A program made the position numbers and the translations under genes. Positions 1 to 8,000 of a stretch of DNA of 14,714 nt are shown here, one piece after another. The stretch covers positions 1 through 14,714 of the forward strand of contig PWGF01000112.1 in NCBI GenBank assembly GCA_003554375.1, read 5' to 3'. The notes beneath the pieces are model-generated. The model did not search any database, had not been told where the DNA came from, and saw only the letters and a list, made by a program, of their open reading frames with translations. This stretch comes from Spirochaetaceae bacterium. Its GTDB lineage: Bacteria; Spirochaetota; Spirochaetia; DSM-27196; SKKC01. Position 1 is the stretch's first letter. Every line of letters begins with the position of its first letter.

Positions 1-2
1 AG

Positions 3-2915
3 CTGCCGGACGGCGAAGTCACGGTGCACTACATCGCACTGGACCACGTCGGGAACTACGAGGTATACGAAGACACCGCCTTTGTCACCAACGACCGTCC
101 GTTGACCAACATGGTCGCGATAGCGACCGACCTTACCGGGAATAACGAAATCGACGGAGATAGCGAGCAGCAGATTCATCGCATCGATGAGGCGACGAGC
201 ATCGATGTGGAGACCGGCTTCACCGTGCGCAACTCCCGGTTGCGTTTCCATGTCACTGCGGAGAACGCAGGTAGCGATTCCGGAGCGCACTTTCAGGTGC
301 ACTACGATGACGGGACGGAACTAGTCGAGCTGTACAGCGGTAGCGACAATGACGCGTACGAGGGTGAGGCCTATGAGATCATCATCGATGAATCCGATTT
401 CGACGATAATGGGCTTCCCGACGTGGTGGAAGACAATGAGGCCTCCTTTGTGGTGAGCGTCATAGACGAGAACGGTATCCCCGAACAGTCATTGCTGCAC
501 ATGAATCTCGAAAACGAGGATATCGTGCCGCCCTCGATCGAGGTATCACCGTTCGGACGAATCTGGACGAGTGATGAAAGCCATGGTGACAAGACTCAGC
601 AGGACGTCCTTGATTACGCGGACAATATCGTGACCAACGGGTTGGACGAGCTGCTTGGGTACGTGCAGTACAGCGAGCACAGCAACAATGACTACACTAC
701 TGAGGGTAATCCCGATCTCAGCGGCAAGGTGGTTTTCACCGGCCGCGCCGAGGACAATCAGCGGATCGAGCGAATTGAGGTGGAGATCCCGGGATATGAC
801 GGCGGTGCAGGAGAAGGCCAACGGTTTACGATTGCCGAATGGGACGATGACGTCGGCGGGATGGCGGCGCCCGACGGCCATGAGATGGACGACATCGCGG
901 GCGGCAACGCTGAATGGGCCTTCGGTGTCCAAAATGATGCCCATGGAAACAGCAGCGAGTTTGTCACCGAAGCGCACGGCCATGTTCTGAACTGGGAGTT
1001 TGCCTGGAATACCGCGGAAATTGCGAACCAGGCACAGCTCGACAACGAGATCACGTTCCATATTCATGACACGAATCCGGACAACTACGATCCCGCCGAG
1101 ACCGTGGACAGCAAGTCGGTCGACATTGTGCCGTATATCAGTGAGATTACTACGCCCGAAATGTTGGAGGGTGGACTAAAGCAAGTTAATTTGAGATCGG
1201 CGGACGGTAAGTACTCGGTCATCCGTGGTGACAACGATGACTTCATACAGCTGCACGGATTCAACCTGAACCCAGTTGACAATGGGGTGCGGATATCTCC
1301 TGTCTCTCATCCCGCGGGGCTTGACGATGACGGGAACCTGCAAGGCCAGGCTTTAGGAGGACCTGAGCACAATCCCAATACTTCCTATACAAGGCTCGGT
1401 ATAACGAATGATTCGGCACAGTCGGGCTATTTGGCGCTTATCGGCGGAACGGAAACGGATCCTGTCCCAGCGATAAACAACATCTCGGATAAGGACCGAC
1501 AATACAACCAAGAGCCTGACCCAGACGTGCGGCGCAATATGACTTTGACGAATGAACGCTATATTCGCTTCTTTGAGACTACATCTACAGGGTTACGAAA
1601 CGGCTACTTCCCGAACATGATTATGGATGGGGATGAGCTGGTATTCGGCTACATCGATATGAGTGCTGATGATGATCTCCAGGTACGGCGTGCGCACTTT
1701 AGTGCCGACGGTACAATGACTCATGACGAACCGTTAATTCGCGGTATGGCCGGGGCGTGGGATCAATATGCTATGGCGCGAGATGCCGATGGACGCTACA
1801 TTCACGTATCGATTCACAACACGTTTGACGGGCAAATTGCATACCTCTATGACGAATATGCGCGACACCATTCGTGTTGGCGCTATGGGGGGTTTGCCGG
1901 AGCGGGCGAGCCCTATTGGAACCGGTATGAGGGTAACTACTATACGGATACCGGCAATAACGCACTGACATTTGAATCAGTGGAGTATGGAGAAGAACTC
2001 CTTATTGATCGCTTTGCGCGGCCGCAAATTGCATTCGAAGGGAATTCCGACACCGGTACGGGAGTTGTGTACTCGGCTTATTACGATGGCGGCACCGACG
2101 AGTTGGTGTATCGCGTATTCCAGATCGGAGACAATGTCGACACGGAAACAGCTATGTACACCGGCGATGGATACAACTCGGATGCAAACATTGCGACAAT
2201 CGAGCGAGGAGATACGTCAAATGCCCCAGGGCGTCACACACTCAGTACGGATGCAAGCGACTACTTCGATATCGGAGTGACCAGTGACGAGCGAATGGTG
2301 GTGGCCTATTATGACGAGCAGGCTGCACAGTTGATGTTGGACTATACTGATGCGGGTGTTGACGGTGACAATCCGGATAATCCGCTTAACTTCACTGAAG
2401 ATCCTGTAGCATTGGGGTCGGAACACGAATATGTGGTAACTGATGTTAGCCTTGCCATTGACAACAACGACCGTGTACATCTTGCCGCCAGGGACTCGCT
2501 TAATTCGGGACTTGTTTACATACGATTTGATGACGTTACCGATGACCAGCCGGCGGTCGTACATGATATTGATGTGTCGGGTTCACTCGGAACGTGGACG
2601 GATATCGAACTTGACGATGAAGGAATACCGCATATCAGCTATTACAACAGTGCCGAAACGGGGAGTCGCGAGCCGGTCAGGTTTGCATACTACAAGGGTG
2701 ACGGACTGGTCGCCGCGGATGAGCCGGGCGTGGATGAAGGCGGGTTTACCACTGGGCATTGGGAGTATATGACCGTTCCTGCCCTCGAGCCGCCCCAGGG
2801 TGGGTCGCCAAACTTTGAGCAAGTCAATCTTGGGTTTAACACGGCTAATGAGCCTATAGTTGGTTACCTAGCGGAAGATATTGAGTTTTCGCGTCCGCTT
2901 CCGGAGGTTGAATAG
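3..2915 (+). CDS. Large exported Ig-like / TIG-like / beta-propeller-like protein, 5' end missing
   Basis: The frame is open to the left edge and the first codons (LPDGEVTVHYIALDHVGNY) are already the end of an Ig-like module, so the GTG at 24 is probably internal and the true start lies outside the window. The visible part is about 970 residues ending at TAG 2913-2915. In order: Ig-like strands with DD/DN-rich loops to about nt 1118; a segment opening VDIVPYISEI (nt 1119) and containing a GFNL turn, which resembles an IPT/TIG domain; then from about nt 1600 repeated blade-like units with motifs such as ELDDEGIPHISYYN and VTSDERMVVAYYDE, as in BNR/beta-propeller proteins. The composition is very acidic with few cysteines, fitting an extracellular or periplasmic surface protein. 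No membrane anchor is seen at the C-terminus. GC content falls visibly after about nt 1140. Function is unknown; adhesion or glycan binding is only a guess. Confidence 0.85.
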   Translation: MPDGEVTVHYIALDHVGNYEVYEDTAFVTNDRPLTNMVAIATDLTGNNEIDGDSEQQIHRIDEATSIDVETGFTVRNSRLRFHVTAENAGSDSGAHFQVHYDDGTELVELYSGSDNDAYEGEAYEIIIDESDFDDNGLPDVVEDNEASFVVSVIDENGIPEQSLLHMNLENEDIVPPSIEVSPFGRIWTSDESHGDKTQQDVLDYADNIVTNGLDELLGYVQYSEHSNNDYTTEGNPDLSGKVVFTGRAEDNQRIERIEVEIPGYDGGAGEGQRFTIAEWDDDVGGMAAPDGHEMDDIAGGNAEWAFGVQNDAHGNSSEFVTEAHGHVLNWEFAWNTAEIANQAQLDNEITFHIHDTNPDNYDPAETVDSKSVDIVPYISEITTPEMLEGGLKQVNLRSADGKYSVIRGDNDDFIQLHGFNLNPVDNGVRISPVSHPAGLDDDGNLQGQALGGPEHNPNTSYTRLGITNDSAQSGYLALIGGTETDPVPAINNISDKDRQYNQEPDPDVRRNMTLTNERYIRFFETTSTGLRNGYFPNMIMDGDELVFGYIDMSADDDLQVRRAHFSADGTMTHDEPLIRGMAGAWDQYAMARDADGRYIHVSIHNTFDGQIAYLYDEYARHHSCWRYGGFAGAGEPYWNRYEGNYYTDTGNNALTFESVEYGEELLIDRFARPQIAFEGNSDTGTGVVYSAYYDGGTDELVYRVFQIGDNVDTETAMYTGDGYNSDANIATIERGDTSNAPGRHTLSTDASDYFDIGVTSDERMVVAYYDEQAAQLMLDYTDAGVDGDNPDNPLNFTEDPVALGSEHEYVVTDVSLAIDNNDRVHLAARDSLNSGLVYIRFDDVTDDQPAVVHDIDVSGSLGTWTDIELDDEGIPHISYYNSAETGSREPVRFAYYKGDGLVAADEPGVDEGGFTTGHWEYMTVPALEPPQGGSPNFEQVNLGFNTANEPIVGYLAEDIEFSRPLPEVE

Positions 2916-2917
2916 TT

Positions 2918-3141
2918 CGAGTTAGCTAATGTCGTGTGCTTGGTCTTCTGTTACGACAAGGTACCTCGAAGGCGAGGTGGGAAGTCTGGTCCTAGCACAG
3001 GACACGGTTCCCTAAAGCGGTTGAGCCACACAGGTGTGACGGCCTCAGGATTGCTTGGGCCCGCCGCCCACGAAGCGGGATTGCTCGCGGAGCGGGGCGG
3101 CAAAGTGCAGTCTGAAAGCCCCACGTTAGCCTGATGACTCG
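2918..3141. other. Hairpin-rich intergenic spacer
   Basis: No credible gene lies in this spacer between two converging genes. It holds several short inverted repeats: ACCTCG/CGAGGT at 2963-2968 and 2973-2978 with a 4-base loop; GTCCT/AGGAC at 2989-2993 and 2999-3003; GCCGCCC/GGGCGGC at 3063-3069 and 3095-3101. GGGGC around 3094-3098 could instead pair with GCCCC near 3118-3122, an alternative fold. CGAGT at 2918-2922 can pair with ACTCG at 3137-3141 and would close the whole region. None is followed by a T-run, so a classic intrinsic terminator is not supported, though the 2963-2978 hairpin could stabilise the 3' end of the upstream transcript. It does not match a known RNA family that I can recall. 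Confidence 0.35.
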
Positions 3142-3157
3142 GGAGGCGCAACCCCTC

Positions 3158-4231
3158 CTACTCGAGGAACAAGGTGTCCACGGCGCGATTGAGGAGCTTT
3201 CCGGTTACCGCGTCGCTGTTGGGGTCGCGGGTGGCAAGGTTTGCGGTGTTGTGGATGAAGCGCCGCTCGGTGGAGGTTATCCAGAGTTCCTGCGCGGTCG
3301 CTGAGGCAAGGAATTCGGCAAATGTTCGTGCGACGGGCTTCCGCGCGCCGCGTTCGCTGAGCGCCATCCCGGCTACTCGGGCGGCAAGGTCGGGGGCGCC
3401 GGCGCGATGGACGGGCATAGGAAAAAAACTGACGTCGTCGAGGCCGTCGCTAGTGAGGTGGGCGCGGAACTCGCTTGAGGCGAAAACCATGGCCAGCCGG
3501 CCGTTCTCTAGCATCCGTGCCGCGTCTTCCGCGCGCATCTCCGAGCTTCCGGGGTGGATGAACTCGCGGCGAGTCCAGGTTTCAAACAGCTCGGCGCCGG
3601 TCGGTTGGTCATTGGCCTCGGGACCGTTGGCATTGAGCATCCACTCGAGCCGCCGACCTATGTCGCCGCTCTCTCCGGCGAAACCTATCGGCGTGGGACT
3701 GGGGCGTTCTGAAATTCGCGGGACGGCTTGGGTAAACGCGGTCCAGCTTGACGGCCTCTCCACGCCCTGGCCAGCGAAGGTTTCGGTATTCACGAAAAAG
3801 CCGTACGGTGACCACACGATAGGAAGCATCCGAATGCCCGCGCCGGCGTTCGCGTCGAACGCGCCCAGGAGACCGGAAGAATAATTGTCGAGGTTGATAT
3901 CAAGCTCCGACTCGGGCCCATCAAGCTCTGCAAGCTCGAGATCGCGGGGAAGCTGCCGGGCGACTTCAGCTTCAGATATCAGATAGACGTCGGCACTTGG
4001 AGAGTCGCTCGGGAATGCGTTGTTGGCAGGGTCGAGTGTATGCACTTCGAAGGTGAAATCGGGATTGTTTTCGGCAAAGGCGTCGATGGCGCCATTGAAA
4101 CCGCGCGTTTCCCGACTGTTGAGAACCGTTGCGATGCGGAGTGTCCGTTGCTCGGCTCGGTGTTGGAGCAGAAACAGAAGGCCCCCTCCAAGAACGATGA
4201 TTGCTAGGCCTGCGGCAATGTACTTTTTCAT
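3158..4231 (-). CDS. Extracellular solute-binding protein, family 1 type (ABC transporter)
   Basis: 357 residues, ATG at 4229-4231, stop TAG at 3158-3160. The N-terminus (MKKYIAAGLAIIVLGGGLLFLL) is a basic start followed by a hydrophobic stretch; there is no lipobox cysteine, so it is an uncleaved anchor or ordinary signal peptide. The mature part begins TLRIATVLNSRE and includes AIDAFAENNPDF (about residues 50-61), the usual first lobe of bacterial sugar/polyamine-type binding proteins. WSPYGFFVNTETF (about 143-155) is a typical hinge-region motif, and ENGRLAMVFASS (about 248-259) is the familiar segment with small residues before the second lobe. Length is slightly shorter than the common 400-430. 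No permease or ATPase gene adjoins it, so it is an orphan here and the ligand cannot be assigned. The bases before the start read CCCTCCTCGT on the mRNA, the reverse of a ribosome binding site, so translation may be weak or leaderless. Confidence 0.85.
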   Translation of the reverse strand: MKKYIAAGLAIIVLGGGLLFLLQHRAEQRTLRIATVLNSRETRGFNGAIDAFAENNPDFTFEVHTLDPANNAFPSDSPSADVYLISEAEVARQLPRDLELAELDGPESELDINLDNYSSGLLGAFDANAGAGIRMLPIVWSPYGFFVNTETFAGQGVERPSSWTAFTQAVPRISERPSPTPIGFAGESGDIGRRLEWMLNANGPEANDQPTGAELFETWTRREFIHPGSSEMRAEDAARMLENGRLAMVFASSEFRAHLTSDGLDDVSFFPMPVHRAGAPDLAARVAGMALSERGARKPVARTFAEFLASATAQELWITSTERRFIHNTANLATRDPNSDAVTGKLLNRAVDTLFLE

Positions 4232-4311
4232 ACGAGGAGGGTATATCGGTTTAGGGAGGAAGTCGACCGTTTGGGGACTGGTGTTGGATGGAGCCTTTAG
4301 TGAGTCCGGAT

Positions 4312-4340
4312 TTGACAGTCCGCATACCCCCGTATACTAT
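4312..4340 (+). promoter_or_regulatory. Sigma70-type promoter of the small lipoprotein gene
   Basis: A perfect -35 box TTGACA (4312-4317) is followed after 17 bases by TACTAT (4335-4340), or after 15 bases by the better-matching TATACT (4333-4338). Initiation would fall near 4347, about 28 bases before the ATG at 4375. This placement also rules out an in-frame ATG at 4288, which lies upstream of the promoter, as the start of the gene. Confidence 0.65.
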
Positions 4341-4374
4341 CCTAAGGAAGAGATTAGCTCAAAAGGGTTCGTTC

Positions 4375-4764
4375 ATGGCGAAAAACGGAAGCGTGGTGGG
4401 GCTCGGCGCGCTCATACTCTTCGCAGCATTCGTAGTGTCAGTTCTCGGGAGCTGCAATACCTTCGGTCCCTTGTTTGGGATGGCTCGGCTCGATCCTCCC
4501 GAATGGATACAGGGGAAATGGGCTGGCACGGACGGGAACGTGACCTTCGAGTTCACCGACAACAACATGATCATCGAGCAGAACGGTGAGAAGGACGACT
4601 TCTCTAAGCGACGGGCTGAGGACGACACGGACGGCGACACGTATACGGTGACGTACGAGACCCACGAAGGAAGCGAGATCCTTCGGTTCGAGCGCGAGGG
4701 AGTCGAGCGCGTGTCGGTATATGACAACGGGTACGCGCAGGAGTTGAAGCGGCTGGAGGATTAG
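4375..4764 (+). CDS. Small exported lipoprotein with lipocalin-like beta domain
   Basis: 129 residues. The start is ATG 4375, preceded by AAGGG with a 7-base spacer and by a strong promoter; longer in-frame starts lie before the promoter. Residues 1-26 form a signal peptide (MAKNGS, then hydrophobic GALILFAAFVVSVL), ending in LGSC with the cysteine at 27, a loose spirochaetal-type lipobox, so lipidation is likely. After the cysteine comes DPPEWIQGKWAG, a W-x-x-G-x-W turn, then alternating strands (VTFEFTDNNMII, TYTVTYETHE, EILRFEREG, VYDNGYAQEL). This is the usual look of small lipocalin-like or beta-sandwich lipoproteins of about 110-140 residues. The exact ligand or partner is unknown. It is transcribed alone: the previous gene is divergent, and the next has its own promoter 80 bases on. 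No clear terminator follows the TAG. Confidence 0.75.
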   Translation: MAKNGSVVGLGALILFAAFVVSVLGSCNTFGPLFGMARLDPPEWIQGKWAGTDGNVTFEFTDNNMIIEQNGEKDDFSKRRAEDDTDGDTYTVTYETHEGSEILRFEREGVERVSVYDNGYAQELKRLED

Positions 4765-4847
4765 AAGCGCCGGGAGACGAACCGTGTACTCGGCGTGTGC
4801 CAAACTCCATACCGGGGAATCCGGCACCCAGCCAAATCCGGGGACGA

Positions 4848-4876
4848 TTGCGTGGGCGCCGATCCGCCGTTATACT
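4848..4876 (+). promoter_or_regulatory. Probable promoter for the giant Ig-repeat protein
   Basis: TTGCGT (4848-4853) and TATACT (4871-4876) are separated by exactly 17 bases. The -10 box matches the consensus at 5 of 6 bases; the -35 box is weak at 3 of 6. The stretch after it (about 4870-4915) is AT-rich relative to its surroundings, as expected at a start site. Transcription would begin near 4883 and leave a leader of about 160 bases before the GTG at 5045, long enough for control in the leader. Confidence 0.5.
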
Positions 4877-4933
4877 TGTTATTAACTAGTGGTAAAAGAG
4901 AATTGTTCTGCTCTGCACAGAGAGGAGATTTCA

Positions 4934-5020
4934 GTGGGTGCGATTCGCCTGAGGACGCATGAGACTCGTGGTCCGGCGCAGATGGGCCGGAGCGGAAGCG
5001 GGCTCACCGAATCTCGATAA
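4934..5020 (+). CDS. Possible 28-codon leader ORF upstream of the giant gene
   Basis: GTG at 4934 is preceded by AGGAG (4923-4927) with a 6-base spacer, a better ribosome binding site than that of the main gene. The frame runs 28 codons to TAA 5018-5020 and would encode MGAIRLRTHETRGPAQMGRS followed by GSGLTESR. The peptide is polar and basic, with no signal or membrane segment and no run of one amino acid of the sort seen in attenuators. Its stop lies 24 bases before the main start and in the same frame, so translational coupling is possible. Whether it is translated is unknown; a short ORF of this length can arise by chance, but the spacing of the binding site is what makes it worth listing. 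Confidence 0.35.
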   Translation: MGAIRLRTHETRGPAQMGRSGSGLTESR

Positions 5021-5044
5021 GATCCACGATTGGGGTAGATGTAA

Positions 5045-8000
5045 GTGAAACAGTACAGCTTTGTACGCTTTGGTGCTTCCGTTCTGGCGGCGGGTTTCCT
5101 TCTGGTCGCGGCCATGCCTTCGTTTTCACGCGGAACGGACGAAGAAGCGTGGCAGGAGGTCGAAGGGGACGAGAACTGGCGGCATGAGATCGATATCTCG
5201 GAGTACGATCCGGGCACGTATAACATCGTTGTGCGCGCATACGACCTGGCCGGGAACGAGTACGTTGAGGGGCCATTCGATATCCGAATCGATCCGGAGT
5301 CCGATCTTCCGGAAGTCAACTTCGTCTACCCGGAGCCCGGCCAAGTGGTACGGACCAATATCAACGTGGTGGGCTCGGCAACGGACGACGACGGCGTGGC
5401 TCGGGTCGAGTACCGCATCAACGAGGGTGGGTGGAACACGGCGGACGGCGCCGAGCACTGGAGCGACCTCGTAGATGCCGGTGCCTTGCCGGACGGCCGC
5501 TATACCATTGAGGCGCGCGCTACGGACATTGACGGGACGCAAGGCCACATAACAAGCGTAGATTTCATCTTAGATACCGAGCCGCCGCGGATCCGGATCG
5601 ACTCTCACGAGGGCGGGGCCATCGTGAGCGGCCGTGTGGAGTTCGAGGGGATTGCTTGGGACGACAACGAGATTGCCCGGGTGGAGGTCAGCCGTGACGG
5701 CGGCGAAACCTGGGAGCGGGAGCGGACGCGCTTTGATCGCGACGAGGAGGTCGAGCGCTTCGGAACGCGCGTGCGCACCACCGACTTAGAGGACGGGCCA
5801 CACGTCTTTTGGTTGCGGGCCACGAATACCACGGGGGCGCAGCACGAGATCCCGTTCCTCTTTTTCGTCAACAACGAGGCGCCGGCGCTCGAGGTCATCG
5901 AGCCGGAGGCGGAGTCGCCGGCGTACGGGACCGTCCATATTGCCGGCTCGGTTCGAGACGACGTGGGCATCGAGCGTCTGTGGTACGAGTGGGGCGGCGA
6001 GGGGGTGGACCTGCCCCTGACGCCGGGGAACCCCTATTGGTCCATTGAGCTCGATGTGACTGAGGAAAGTGGGAGATGGGTGGATGTTCCGATTCACGCA
6101 GAGGATGTGAGCGGGAACGTGGCTACGCTCGATTACCGGCTGGCAAACGAGCCGGAACGGGCGGAGCCGGTGGTGGAACTCCGTGAGCCGGACCCGGAGA
6201 CGCTTGCGGCGATAGACGACGCGGGCAAGACCCTTCCCCACAACGCGGCGCTGTACGGCGTGGTGCGCGGTGCCTACCAAGCCGAGGCGGTGATCGTCGA
6301 AGGCCTAGAGGAAGAGCCGGTGGAGCTCGCGGCGGAGCCCGGCTTCCGTATTCCGTTGGAGGATGCTCCCGCCGGCTCGATGGACCTTCGAGTCCGTGGG
6401 CGGAACGAGCTCGGGATCGAAGGGGAAGCGGTGCGGCTGCGCTTCGATCGGCGGGCGGAGCCGCCGCGGACGGAGATCGTCTCGCTCGTCTACGACGACG
6501 ACGAAGTTTGGGGAGAGCCCACCGACGCCCAGGACGAGCGGCCCTTTGTTTCGGGTAAGCGGTATGACCGGCTTGCGGAGGCGCAGCTTATCGCGCATGT
6601 CCATAGCAAGGATCTGGATGACGTCACCGCATACTTCGGGCGAGCTCCCGAAGCCGCGGAAGACGTCGAGGCGCTTGCGGGCCCGGAGACTCCTGAGCCG
6701 GACGGGGAGCTCTGGGTGGAAGCCCGGGTTCGCACGCGGAGCACCGATGATCCGGAGGTGACGCGGGCGGAGATCTCGATTCCGGACGACGTCCGTTACG
6801 GTGCCATTCCGGTGGTCGTACGCGCGGTCGACGACTTCGGGACGCACTCGACCTATCGTACGATGCTGGATGTTCGCGACACGCGCCGGATCGAGGGTGA
6901 TCCGCGCATTATCCTGGAGGACGTGGAAGTGGACAACGGGCCGACGGTACGCCTCTTCGGCGACCGGCCGCTCTATGGCCGCGTCGTAGGAGAGTCAGGC
7001 GGCGCTCCGGAGGAGAGAATCGATCGCATCGAGCTCGATCCGGAGCCTGCGGAGGTCCGCCTGGAGCAGGACGGCCCATTCTTCGCTATTCACGCGCGCC
7101 GGACCGGGATTGCGGACTCGGCGGAGCTCACCGCGTACACCGCCAACGGGTTGGAGATCGAGTGGGGGACGGTGCGGTTTGCAGTGGATACCGCTGACCG
7201 GCCTACCTCGGTGACGATCGATCGCATCGGGGACGAAGAAGACGGCCAACCGTATCGCCAGGGCTTCTCACTCGAGCCGGGAGAACGGCCGGAGCTCGCG
7301 GGTACGGTGACGGCGGCGGAGGAGCCGGACGATCTGGTGCTGCGCGTAGATGGAGAGGAAGTGGGCTCCTCGCGGCTGCGAAGCGTGGAAGAGCGTGAGG
7401 ATCGCTGGAGCTTCAGCTTGCGGCTTCCGCGCGGGTTGGCGTATGGAGAGTACGCGCTGAGCGTTGCCGCGCTTGACGAGGACGGAGACGTGCTGGATGC
7501 GCACGAGGGGCGCTTCTTCGTGCTGAGCGAGGGAGAGCCGCCGGCAGATCCCGGCGACATCACGCTCCTCGAGCCGCGGCCGGAAGCAGAGTTGGGAGAC
7601 GTGGGTCGTGTTCTGCGGTCGCCCGCGGCCGAGGAAGCGGGGTTGGGCGCAAGCACCGGATTGTCGTGGGAGGAGCATGAGTTCAGCGATCCCGATCCGC
7701 GCCGTGCGCGGACGCTCCGCTTCGACGGGCCGGAGTCCATCGGCGGGGTCTTCCGCGGGCGCCCCGTAGCGCGCGTGGAGCTTGCCTACGAGGATCCGGC
7801 GGCCGGCGATCGGGATGGCGGGGTCGAGAACGACGGTGGCGACGGCGGCGAGGACAGCGGCGACGACGGCGGAGGAGGCGGCGACGGCGATGCCGGACCG
7901 GAGCTTACGCCGAGCGATCTGGTTTCCGTGAGCGCCGATGGGCGCCGCATCGAGCTCGTACCGGAGGAGTCGGGAATGGCCGGGCCGTTCGAGCTCGTCA

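Noticed and set aside
3131..3170. CTGATGA followed by a hairpin and GAAC, resembling a hammerhead ribozyme core.
   Set aside because: The GAAA box is GAAC, no stem I hairpin forms after the upstream GTC, and the 3' part lies in the coding end of the solute-binding protein gene. Chance match.
3174..3884. Plus-strand open frame of 236 codons over the solute-binding protein gene.
   Set aside because: Its translation is Ser/Arg/Ala-rich with no recognisable domain, while the minus strand encodes a clear binding protein.
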